DNA of 42,455 nt from T3Sed10-241 sp036751905 (GTDB lineage: Bacteria; Bacteroidota; Bacteroidia; Flavobacteriales_D; Cryomorphaceae), in NCBI GenBank assembly GCA_036751905.1, contig DAIOTP010000011.1, forward strand, positions 1 to 42,455, in the 5' to 3' direction. A model generated the notes under the pieces. The model searched no databases. It was given only the letters and a program-made list of their open reading frames with translations, and was not told the DNA's origin. This document shows, in pieces, positions 32,379 through 40,378 of the stretch. Within the stretch, counting starts at the first letter, position 1, and every line of letters starts with the position of its first letter. The translations under genes and the position numbers were made by a program.

Positions 32379-35300
32379 ATGGGAACACACACCGTCATCA
32401 TCGGCAACGGCATAGCCGGGGTCAGCGCCGCAAGGCACTTGCGCAAAAATGATCCTTCCGCTAAAATCACCCTCATCAGCGGCGAAGCGCCGCACTTCTT
32501 CAGCCGCACTGCCCTTATGTACGTGTATATGGGCCACATGCCCTTCGAAAACATCAAGCCCTACCAAGACTTCTTCTGGGATAAGAACCGCATTGGGCTG
32601 CTGCAAAAATGGGTGGCACGCATCGATTTTGCCGAAAAGGCACTGCACTTCGATGATGGGGATAAGCTCAATTACGACCAACTCGTCCTCGCCACAGGCA
32701 GCAAGCCCGCCTTCTACAACTGGCCCGGCCAGCATCTCGAAGGCGTGCAAGGCCTTGTGAGCTATCAGGATCTGCAGAAGCTCGAAGCATCGACCCCGGC
32801 ACCCGAACAAAGAGACCATTCCTGCAAGCACGCCGTGATCGCGGGCGGTGGCCTCATTGGCATTGAACTCGCTGAGATGCTGCTTTCGCGCAATGTGGCC
32901 GTGACCATGCTCGTGCGTGAAAAGGCTTTTTGGGCCAATGTCATTACTGAAAATGAAGCCATCCGCGTAGGCCGTCACGCGGAGAGCCATGGAGTAGACC
33001 TCCGCCTCGGCGAGGAGCTCGACGAAATCATCGGCGATGATAACGGGCGGGTAAAATCGGTAAAACTCAAAAGCGGTGAAACCATAGCCTGCCAGCTCCT
33101 TGGTATCACCACCGGGGTGCGGCCCAACATCGATTTTCTCAAGGAAAGCGGCCTGGAGATAAATCGTGGCATTGTGGTCAACGAATTCTTGGAAACCAAC
33201 CAGCCCAAGGTTTACGCCGCCGGCGATTGCGCCGAAATCAGCAACCCACTGCCCGGTCGCCGCGCCATAGAGCCCGTGTGGTACACTGGCCGCATGATGG
33301 GAGAGGCCCTTGGGCTAACCCTTTCGGGAAAAAAGACGCCCTACCACCCCGGCCCATGGTTCAATAGCGCAAAGTTTTTCGACATCGAGTACCAGACCTA
33401 CGGCGAGGTGCGCCCCAAACCAGCTGCCGACCAAGCCCATTGGTTTGCCGAAATGCCGGGCGACAACCGCTTTGTGACCATCGCCTACCACCCCGAGACC
33501 AAGGTGTTCCAAGGCATCAACACATATGGCATGCGCATGCGCCACGCCTATTTCGACAAAGCCCTGCGCGAAGGCCGTGGCGTTGATGAAGTGGTGGGCG
33601 GCATCGAAGCGGCCAATTTCGACGCAGAGTTTTACCGCAAGTGGCCCAAAGACCTCAAAGCCGCCTTCACCCGCGACACCGGCATAGCGCTCAAAGTACG
33701 CAACGCACTCCAAAAACTGTTCAGCAAATGNNNNNNNNNNACGCCCGATGCCACCCGCATATTCAAATCCGTTGGAATGGGGCTGTTTACCCTGGCCTCG
33801 TTGGCTTTTTTCGCACTCACCTTTATGGTCGATCTCGACTTTAGCACAATATCTGTCGAGGAGCTCAACGCGCCCGCCCCAGCCCAATTTGCCGAAAGGC
33901 TGCAAGCACTGCCACCCGCCCCGGCCTACCGCACATATTATAGAGTCGGCGAGGCCATGGACGCCCACAACGCTGCCATCGCCCAGGAGAAAGGCCTCAG
34001 CAGCGCCGACCGCCAAGCACTCTTTGACCGGCTCGACAGCGACCCTTCCAAGTACGACGCATCGCTCATCGAAGCCCTATTTGCCGACAACGAACGAGTC
34101 CGTATGGAGAGGCCCAACCTGCTCCAAAAAGTCACGGACTATACCGGCTGGATGGCCGGACGGGATTGGAACAGTTTTGAGGAATTTGAAAAGACGCTGA
34201 ACACCAAGCTCGATGAAGTAAACGCTGCCGTGGTCTCAGAGCATGGCTTCAGCTCCGGCAACCGCGAGAACGACCGCTACGCTGTGATGACCGCCGGCGT
34301 CCCTGAATGGTTGCGGACAGGGCTCTGGGCATTGCTCATCTTCGGCTTGGCTGCCCTTGCGGGTTTCGTTCACATGTACCCCGACACCAAGCGGAAGCCG
34401 GGCATCCACAACACGGGCATTTACCACAACAAATCACAGACGCGACAGTGGCCTGCCTGGGTGGTAATGGCCGCTTTGATAGGTTTTTACATCCTGCTTT
34501 ACCAACACGCCGGCTTCTTTGCCCCGCAAGCCGCCCTGCTCGAGCCGCTTTCGCGCATCATGGCCGGCACGGCTTCGAGTCAGTGGTTTATGTACGGCTT
34601 TATGTACACGCTGGCTATGACGGTGATGGGCATCCGCATGATGATCAAGTACCGCGGCAACGCCTACCAGCAGGTGCGCACGGTGTCGGTGATATTTTTT
34701 CAGGTGGCTTTCGCTTTTACGCTTCCGCAAATTATGACCCTCATGCAGCTGCCCGTATGGGACATCAAGAGCATATGGCCGCTGGAGTACACCTTCTTCT
34801 TCGACTACCGCGTGGGTGAGATGATGCAGGCGGGTACATTGGGCCTTTTCCTGTTTGGTTGGGGCATTGCGCTGTTTGTGATCGCTGTGCCCGTGCTTAC
34901 TTACATTTACGGCAAGCGCTGGTACTGCTCATGGGTATGCGGCTGCGGCGGCCTTGCCGAGACCGTCGGTGACCCCTACCGCCACCTCAGCGACAAGCGC
35001 CTCGGCGCCTGGCAGATCGAGCGGTGGCTGGTGCACAGCGTCCTCGTTTTTGCCGTGGTGATGACGGGTCTTGTGGCCTACACCACCTTTACGGGAAATG
35101 CCGAAGTGCTGGGCATCAATTCCTACAGCGTGCGGGGCGTATATGGATTTTTCATCGGCTTTGTATTTGCCGGAGCGGTGGGTACCGGGTTTTATCCCGT
35201 GATGGGCAACAGGGTGTGGTGCCGTTTTGGCTGTCCGCTGGCGGCCTACCTGGGCATTGTGCAGCGCTTCAAGTCCCGCTTCCGCATCACCACCAATGGC

Positions 35301-35534
35301 GGTCAGTGCATCTCCTGTGGCAACTGCTCCACCTATTGCGAAATGGGCATCGACGTGAAGTGGTACGCCCAGCGCGGCCAAAACATAGTGCGTGCCAGCT
35401 GCGTGGGCTGCGGGGTGTGCTCGGCGGTGTGTCCTAGGGGTGTTTTGAAATTGGAAAATCGCGGTGAGGAAGGTAGGGTTAATGACAATCCGATCTTGAT
35501 TGGGGCTGATGGAGTCAGCTTGAAGATTGATTGA
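32379..35534 (+). CDS. FAD/NAD(P)H oxidoreductase joined across a gap to a NosR/NapH-like 4Fe-4S membrane protein
   Basis: Read through the ten N, one frame gives 1051 codons. Residues 1-450 form a pyridine nucleotide-disulphide oxidoreductase: FAD motif IGNGIAGVSAARHLRK, NAD(P) motif AGGGLIGIELAEML and second FAD motif VYAAGDCAEI. After the gap come about eight membrane helices with a roughly 150-residue periplasmic loop after the first, the C-x3-C-x-C stretch YCSWVCGCGG, WCRFGCPL, and two ferredoxin-type clusters CISCGNCSTYCEMG and CVGCGVCSAVCPRG, as in NosR/NapH/CcoG proteins. Together they suggest electron flow from NAD(P)H through FAD and Fe-S clusters across the membrane. The acceptor is unknown. 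The gap sits exactly at the domain junction, so these may be two overlapping genes. The region looks richer in G and C than its flanks. Confidence 0.8.
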   Translation: MGTHTVIIGNGIAGVSAARHLRKNDPSAKITLISGEAPHFFSRTALMYVYMGHMPFENIKPYQDFFWDKNRIGLLQKWVARIDFAEKALHFDDGDKLNYDQLVLATGSKPAFYNWPGQHLEGVQGLVSYQDLQKLEASTPAPEQRDHSCKHAVIAGGGLIGIELAEMLLSRNVAVTMLVREKAFWANVITENEAIRVGRHAESHGVDLRLGEELDEIIGDDNGRVKSVKLKSGETIACQLLGITTGVRPNIDFLKESGLEINRGIVVNEFLETNQPKVYAAGDCAEISNPLPGRRAIEPVWYTGRMMGEALGLTLSGKKTPYHPGPWFNSAKFFDIEYQTYGEVRPKPAADQAHWFAEMPGDNRFVTIAYHPETKVFQGINTYGMRMRHAYFDKALREGRGVDEVVGGIEAANFDAEFYRKWPKDLKAAFTRDTGIALKVRNALQKLFSKXXXXTPDATRIFKSVGMGLFTLASLAFFALTFMVDLDFSTISVEELNAPAPAQFAERLQALPPAPAYRTYYRVGEAMDAHNAAIAQEKGLSSADRQALFDRLDSDPSKYDASLIEALFADNERVRMERPNLLQKVTDYTGWMAGRDWNSFEEFEKTLNTKLDEVNAAVVSEHGFSSGNRENDRYAVMTAGVPEWLRTGLWALLIFGLAALAGFVHMYPDTKRKPGIHNTGIYHNKSQTRQWPAWVVMAALIGFYILLYQHAGFFAPQAALLEPLSRIMAGTASSQWFMYGFMYTLAMTVMGIRMMIKYRGNAYQQVRTVSVIFFQVAFAFTLPQIMTLMQLPVWDIKSIWPLEYTFFFDYRVGEMMQAGTLGLFLFGWGIALFVIAVPVLTYIYGKRWYCSWVCGCGGLAETVGDPYRHLSDKRLGAWQIERWLVHSVLVFAVVMTGLVAYTTFTGNAEVLGINSYSVRGVYGFFIGFVFAGAVGTGFYPVMGNRVWCRFGCPLAAYLGIVQRFKSRFRITTNGGQCISCGNCSTYCEMGIDVKWYAQRGQNIVRASCVGCGVCSAVCPRGVLKLENRGEEGRVNDNPILIGADGVSLKID
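33731..33740. other. Assembly gap placeholder (10 N) at the oxidoreductase/NosR-like junction
   Basis: The base context is ...AGC AAA TGN. If the next base is A, the first frame ends (TGA) and an ATG at 33728 overlaps it, the ATGA arrangement common in this window. If the frame continues, the protein is a fusion. The other two gaps in the window have artificial lengths, so ten cannot be trusted here. Confidence 0.8.
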
Positions 35535-35576
35535 TATTTGCCTCTTATGCAGGGATTTGTACTTATGGTTGTGCAT

Positions 35577-36419
35577 TTACTGCAAAAGCAGCAAGCCCAA
35601 GCCCTGCGCCAGCAATGCCCCATCAATCACAATGGGGTAGTACCAGTCTGGAGTGGTTGGTTCACAGCGCCTAATGAGCAATGACCAAACGCTGCAAATT
35701 AACACATGAAACAACATGCCAGGTGCGCTTAACTCACCAAACAGGTACAATATGGCTGATACCAAAGCGCTGACGAGAAGCGCTTGATTTGCAAATTTCT
35801 TGCTTTTGGAAATGCCGTACAGTTGTGGTAATGTATGCTGACCCGGGCTATCAACTTTCAAGTCACGGATATCAAAGGCAAGTGCAAGGCTGAAAATCAT
35901 ACCTCCTTGTTGGATGGTAAATAGAGCGATGGCCATGCTGCCAAAGGGGGCTGTATCCACTCCGCGGCCTGCCAGGGGTGCCGCTACTCCCGCGAGCAAC
36001 CAGGCGGCAAGCACTGCCCAAATTTTGAGATAAGGCATTTTGCGGAGCGAATACCGCTTACCATCGCTCTTTTTAAACACGGGTAGCGCATACGCCAGTG
36101 ACAAAGCACCGGCAGGCACGAGTATGCCAATTTGCTGCCAGCGCAAATTCCATAGGGTCAATGTCATTCCGAAAAGGCCAGCAACCATGGCAGACCTGCC
36201 GAATGGAGCAGTATAACTGCTGGCGTCCAGATCGCCAAACTGGCGCTGAAAAGTGTAAGTGAAAAGGGCTGCACTTCCCGTAAAAACAAGCAAAGCGGGC
36301 GATGCTTCTTCCCCAAAGAACCAGCTGCTGCTGCCCGCGAGCATGGCCGCACCTAAAGCTACCAAGAGGTTGGATTCCGCAAGAAGGCGGATGGCAGTGC
36401 TTGCATGCCGCTTCAGCAT
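35577..36419 (-). CDS. UbiA-like prenyltransferase-fold membrane protein
   Basis: 280 residues with about eight or nine hydrophobic helices. AFDIRDLKVDSPGQHTLPQLYG matches the second Asp-rich motif of UbiA prenyltransferases (D-x-x-D-x-x-x-D-x-x-x-G) and the following conserved T-L-P. The first motif is weak: FQRQFGDLDAS instead of N-D-x-x-D-x-x-x-D, so the enzyme may have altered or lost metal binding. Length fits the superfamily. It is cotranscribed with the gene at 36425 (five bases apart) and converges on the NosR-like gene. A role in lipid or quinone metabolism is only a guess. Confidence 0.65.
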   Translation of the reverse strand: MLKRHASTAIRLLAESNLLVALGAAMLAGSSSWFFGEEASPALLVFTGSAALFTYTFQRQFGDLDASSYTAPFGRSAMVAGLFGMTLTLWNLRWQQIGILVPAGALSLAYALPVFKKSDGKRYSLRKMPYLKIWAVLAAWLLAGVAAPLAGRGVDTAPFGSMAIALFTIQQGGMIFSLALAFDIRDLKVDSPGQHTLPQLYGISKSKKFANQALLVSALVSAILYLFGELSAPGMLFHVLICSVWSLLIRRCEPTTPDWYYPIVIDGALLAQGLGLLLLQ

Positions 36420-36424
36420 ATTGA

Positions 36425-37150
36425 TTAACGGTTATTGTCGATTATCGCGAAGGATGCAAGGCCTATTAGGGTTCCCATAGCTGAGCCGGTAAGTGCTTTT
36501 CTGAAATGACGCCCTCGCGCATAGGATTCAAAACCTGCCGCATAATCATCGTCGTAGCGGTATGCCTGGTTGCTGATTTTGGTTTCGGGTATGCGAATTA
36601 TTGGAATTTTGGTACCCAAAGAAAAAAGTGGAGGCACAGCCAGTGCCAGAATGCTGCCTCTTGCCGCATAACCCGCCACCAAGCCTGTGCCCAAACCAGC
36701 CCATAGCCAACCCCGGCCGCTTACACTGGCGTAGGCATCGCCCCGACCTACAACGAAGGCGCGCATGGCATCGACTTGAAGGTCATTTCCAGCTTCTTCA
36801 TCATAGGTATACATAAGTTTTTGGCTTCCATCGGGCATGGTGATGGAGAATACCTCTTCGCGGTCCCTGTAAGCCTCGCGCATCACCACGGGTATGCCAC
36901 TGGCACGGCGCGCCGTGATGCCCGAGTTGAAGTAATCACGCGCCCTGCGACGTGCCTTAAGGTCCAGGGATTCCCTCCTGAAGTGGTTTTTGTCGAAAGT
37001 AATTTGAAGGTTTGTATATGAAGTATCATTGAGCGCTGAGGCGGGCAGTATCTGTCCGTTCATCAAATGAATGTAGTAGCGTTCTTGTGCAGAACCCTTC
37101 AGGTGTGCAAGCAGAAACAGGGGTATGAACAGGGCAAAGCAAATCTTCAT
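36425..37150 (-). CDS. Secreted or membrane protein with glycine-rich segments, unknown
   Basis: 241 residues from ATG 37150, starting with a signal peptide (MKICFALFIPLFLLAHLKGSAQE). The next about 110 residues are charged and soluble (YYIHLMNGQILPASALND; REEVFSITMPDGSQKLMYTYDEE). Two Gly/Ala-rich hydrophobic stretches follow, GWLWAGLGTGLVAGYAARG and ALTGSAMGTLIGLASFAII, of the small-residue type that can pack as membrane helices. A frame open to 37177 adds eight residues, but a TACCTTTG box lies inside it six bases before the ATG at 37150, so that start is preferred. No family recognised. Confidence 0.7.
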   Translation of the reverse strand: MKICFALFIPLFLLAHLKGSAQERYYIHLMNGQILPASALNDTSYTNLQITFDKNHFRRESLDLKARRRARDYFNSGITARRASGIPVVMREAYRDREEVFSITMPDGSQKLMYTYDEEAGNDLQVDAMRAFVVGRGDAYASVSGRGWLWAGLGTGLVAGYAARGSILALAVPPLFSLGTKIPIIRIPETKISNQAYRYDDDYAAGFESYARGRHFRKALTGSAMGTLIGLASFAIIDNNR

Positions 37151-37156
37151 GACCGG

Positions 37157-37164
37157 CAAAGGTA
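37157..37164 (-). promoter_or_regulatory. TAnnTTTG promoter box for the 36425-37150 gene
   Basis: Minus-strand TACCTTTG lies six bases before the ATG at 37150 and predicts a very short or absent leader. No -33 TTTG was found at the usual distance. Confidence 0.55.
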
Positions 37165-37314
37165 GAAAGAATGACAAGGCCTGCTTCTCGTGGTTGAGCT
37201 AAGCTAACCATCATCAATTCGCTAAAAATGCTGCCTTTCAGAACAAGTGTTTTGGTGGGCGGTTATGCCAACCAAAGTTGACTCCTTGTAGTGTCCCCAC
37301 ACCCGCATTGTACA

Positions 37315-37322
37315 TATATTTG
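37315..37322 (+). promoter_or_regulatory. TAnnTTTG promoter box for gcvP
   Basis: TATATTTG lies 34 bases before the gcvP ATG. A TTG at 37286-37288 is 26 bases upstream, longer than the usual 17-23. No riboswitch-like structure was recognised in the leader. Confidence 0.6.
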
Positions 37323-37356
37323 CAACTGAATTTTTCCACCAACGAAAACCCACACT

Positions 37357-40248
37357 ATGCCCTTGAGAGATTTTCCTCAACGCCACATTGGTCCACGCGA
37401 TCACCATATCGAAGAAATGTTGAAAACGATAGGTGTTGACAGCCTCGACACCCTCATAGATCGAACCATTCCTGAAGCTATTCGCCTCAAGGCCCCAATG
37501 GACCTGCCTGGCAGCCGGAGCGAACACTTCTACCTGCGCGAATTGAAGGCGCTTGGCGCAAAAAACAAGGTTTACCGCAGTTTTATCGGTATGGGCTACT
37601 ACAATACCATCGTACCCTCAGCCATACAGCGCAATATTTTGGAAAATCCGGGATGGTACACGGCCTACACCCCCTACCAAAGTGAAATAGCACAGGGCCG
37701 GCTTGAGGCGCTCATCAATTTCCAAACCATGGTGACCGACCTCACCGGAATGGAAATAGCCAATGCGTCATTGCTCGATGAAGCAACGGCAGCCGCGGAG
37801 GCCATGGGCATGCTCTACAGCGCTCGCGAACGCGCCGCTGTGAAGCGCGATGCCAACATTTTCTTTGTTTCGGCACAATGCTTTCCGCAAACCATTGATG
37901 TGCTCAGAACACGGGCCATACCGATGGGCATTGACCTCATTGTGGGTGACCACAGGAAATTCAAATTCAATGACAAGGTATTCGGTGCGCTCATCCAGTA
38001 CCCCGATGCAGTTGGGGAAGTGCATGACTACCGCGAATTTGCCGAAAAGGCACATGCCAATGGAACGGGCGTGGTGGCAGCCACCGACCTGATGAGCCTT
38101 GCCCTGCTTACCCCTCCCGGTGAGTGGGGTGCTGATGTGGTGGTGGGCAATACCCAGCGCTTTGGCGTACCAATGGGTTTTGGTGGGCCGCATGCCGCCT
38201 TCTTTGCAACAAAAGATGATTACAAGCGCCACATTCCAGGTCGCCTTGTGGGGGTAAGCACCGACAGGCATGGCCGCCCGGGTTACCGCCTTGCCTTGCA
38301 AACCCGCGAGCAACACATACGCCGCGATAAGGCCACTTCAAATATTTGCACCGCCCAGAGCCTGTTGGCCATCATGGCTTCCATGTACGCGGTGTACCAT
38401 GGTCCCGATGGCTTGCGCAAAATAGCCGGTGACATCCACAACAAAACCACCCGCCTGGCCCAAAGCCTGGAGAGTTTAGGATACACGGTTGTGAACAAGG
38501 TATATTTCGACACCCTGTTCGTGGAGTTGCCGGAAGGGGTTTCGAAAGTAAAAATCGCCGAATATGCCGAAGCCAAGCACATCAATTTGCGCTACTTTCC
38601 AACGAGCCATGTGGGCATTAGCCTCGATGAAACGGTGAGCCGCGCTGACTTTGATGATATTTTTGAGGTGTTTGCTTCAGCAGTGCGCACCGACGATGTG
38701 CAGATCCCGGCCACGGCCGAATCGCCCATTGAAGGCCGCTTTAAGCGAAGCAGTGCTTACCTGAGCCATCCGAGCTTCAACCGTTACCACAGCGAAACCG
38801 AGTTGATGCGGTACATCAAGCGTCTGGAAAACAAAGACCTTTCGCTTACCCACAGCATGATTTCTTTGGGATCATGTACCATGAAGCTCAATGCGGCAAG
38901 CGAACTGATGCCCATCACATGGCCCGAGTGGGCGCACATACACCCTTTTGCACCCGATACCCAAACTGCGGGCTACCGCGAAATGTTTGAAGACCTGAAG
39001 AGGGCGCTTTGTGAAGTCACTGGATTTGCAGGGGTATCCCTCCAGCCCAACAGCGGAGCACAAGGTGAGTATGCAGGCCTGATGGTGATTCGCAATTACC
39101 ATATCAGCCGCGGCGACCGGCAGCGCAACATCGCCCTTATACCCAGCAGTGCCCATGGCACCAACCCGGCCAGTGCTGTGATGGCCGGTATGGAAGTGGT
39201 GGTGGTGAAGTGCGATGAACAAGGAAACATTGATGTAGCTGATTTGCGCAACAAGGCGGAAGCCCATGCCGAGAACCTGAGCTGCCTCATGGTGACCTAC
39301 CCGAGCACGCATGGCGTATTTGAGGCATCGATTGTAGAAATTAACGAAATTGTACACCACCACGGTGGACAGGTGTACATGGATGGCGCCAACATGAACG
39401 CACAGGTAGGCCTTACCAGCCCGGGCCTGATTGGGGCCGATGTATGCCACCTCAACCTGCACAAAACATTCGCAATCCCCCATGGTGGTGGAGGCCCTGG
39501 TATGGGTCCTATATGTGTGGCTGAGCACCTGGTACCTTTCCTTCCCGGGCACAGCCTTGTGGATGTAGGAGGTGCCAACCAGACCACCGCAGTAAGCGCC
39601 GCCCCATGGGGCAGTGCGTTGATCCTGCTCATTTCATACGGATATATAAAAATGCTGGGTGGTGAGGGCATGACCATGGCTACCAAGGTGGCCATACTCA
39701 ATGCCAACTACATCAAAGCGCGCCTTGAAGGAGCTTACAATGTGCTGTATAAAGGACAAAACGGCACCGTGGCGCATGAAATGATCATTGATTGCCGTCC
39801 TTTCAAAAATCACGGAGTTGAAGTGCAGGATATAGCCAAGCGCTTGATTGACTATGGATTTCACGCACCTACTGTGTCGTGGCCCGTGGCAGGAACAGTC
39901 ATGATAGAGCCCACTGAGAGCGAGTCGAAGGAAGAGCTGGACCGCTTCTGCGAAGCCATGCTTCAAATCCGAGAGGAAGTACGCGAAATCGAGGCAGGTT
40001 TGTATGACCATCAGGACAACGTGCTGATCAATGCACCCCACACAGCCGAAGAAGCCACGGCCGACCTTTGGCAGCATGCCTATAGCCGTGAAAAGGCCAT
40101 ATATCCATTGCCTTACACTCGGCTGAATAAGTTCTGGAGCCCTGTAGCACGGGTGGACAATGCCTATGGCGACCGCAATCTTGTATGTACTTGCCCTCCG
40201 GTGGAGGCTTTTGAAAAAACGGACAAATTGCAAGCAGTGAATGATTAA
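37357..40248 (+). CDS. gcvP: Glycine dehydrogenase (decarboxylating), P protein of the glycine cleavage system
   Basis: 963-residue single-chain P protein that decarboxylates glycine and passes the aminomethyl group to lipoylated H protein. It begins with the family motif RHIGPRDHHIEEML and shows both halves: the N-terminal half with TPYQSEIAQGRLEALINFQTM, and the C-terminal half with the PLP lysine in HLNLHKTFAIPHGGGGPGMGP. GSCTMKLNAA and PNSGAQGEYAGL are also conserved. Length fits the undivided form (about 950-970), so there is no gcvPA/gcvPB split. No gcvT or gcvH lies in the window. Own promoter at 37315-37322. Confidence 0.95.
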   Translation: MPLRDFPQRHIGPRDHHIEEMLKTIGVDSLDTLIDRTIPEAIRLKAPMDLPGSRSEHFYLRELKALGAKNKVYRSFIGMGYYNTIVPSAIQRNILENPGWYTAYTPYQSEIAQGRLEALINFQTMVTDLTGMEIANASLLDEATAAAEAMGMLYSARERAAVKRDANIFFVSAQCFPQTIDVLRTRAIPMGIDLIVGDHRKFKFNDKVFGALIQYPDAVGEVHDYREFAEKAHANGTGVVAATDLMSLALLTPPGEWGADVVVGNTQRFGVPMGFGGPHAAFFATKDDYKRHIPGRLVGVSTDRHGRPGYRLALQTREQHIRRDKATSNICTAQSLLAIMASMYAVYHGPDGLRKIAGDIHNKTTRLAQSLESLGYTVVNKVYFDTLFVELPEGVSKVKIAEYAEAKHINLRYFPTSHVGISLDETVSRADFDDIFEVFASAVRTDDVQIPATAESPIEGRFKRSSAYLSHPSFNRYHSETELMRYIKRLENKDLSLTHSMISLGSCTMKLNAASELMPITWPEWAHIHPFAPDTQTAGYREMFEDLKRALCEVTGFAGVSLQPNSGAQGEYAGLMVIRNYHISRGDRQRNIALIPSSAHGTNPASAVMAGMEVVVVKCDEQGNIDVADLRNKAEAHAENLSCLMVTYPSTHGVFEASIVEINEIVHHHGGQVYMDGANMNAQVGLTSPGLIGADVCHLNLHKTFAIPHGGGGPGMGPICVAEHLVPFLPGHSLVDVGGANQTTAVSAAPWGSALILLISYGYIKMLGGEGMTMATKVAILNANYIKARLEGAYNVLYKGQNGTVAHEMIIDCRPFKNHGVEVQDIAKRLIDYGFHAPTVSWPVAGTVMIEPTESESKEELDRFCEAMLQIREEVREIEAGLYDHQDNVLINAPHTAEEATADLWQHAYSREKAIYPLPYTRLNKFWSPVARVDNAYGDRNLVCTCPPVEAFEKTDKLQAVND

Positions 40249-40378
40249 GTGTTTTCGGTTCACCACCAGTTGAAGTCTTTTGGTTGTGAATCCAAGAATA
40301 AGCCTGCTTTAATGATGCGTGATTAAATTGTAATCTTTACCTTCGCTGCTGTTATTCTCACCAAATTAAACCATATTT
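40249..40378 (+). other. Intergenic region between gcvP and the T9SS cargo gene
   Basis: It contains an imperfect hairpin, GGTTCACCACC (40257-40267) with GGTTGTGAATCC (40282-40293), without a T-run, so a weak gcvP terminator at most. TACCTTCG at 40338-40345 is one mismatch from the TAnnTTTG box and lies 33 bases before the next ATG; it is the best promoter candidate for the cargo gene. Confidence 0.35.

Noticed and set aside
32286..32990. 234-codon minus-strand frame opposite the FAD oxidoreductase
   Set aside because: Lies over the conserved FAD and NAD(P) motifs of the plus-strand gene and resembles no protein family.
38872..39552. 226-codon open frame on the minus strand inside gcvP
   Set aside because: Antisense to conserved gcvP coding sequence; rich in His and Tyr as expected of a shadow frame.
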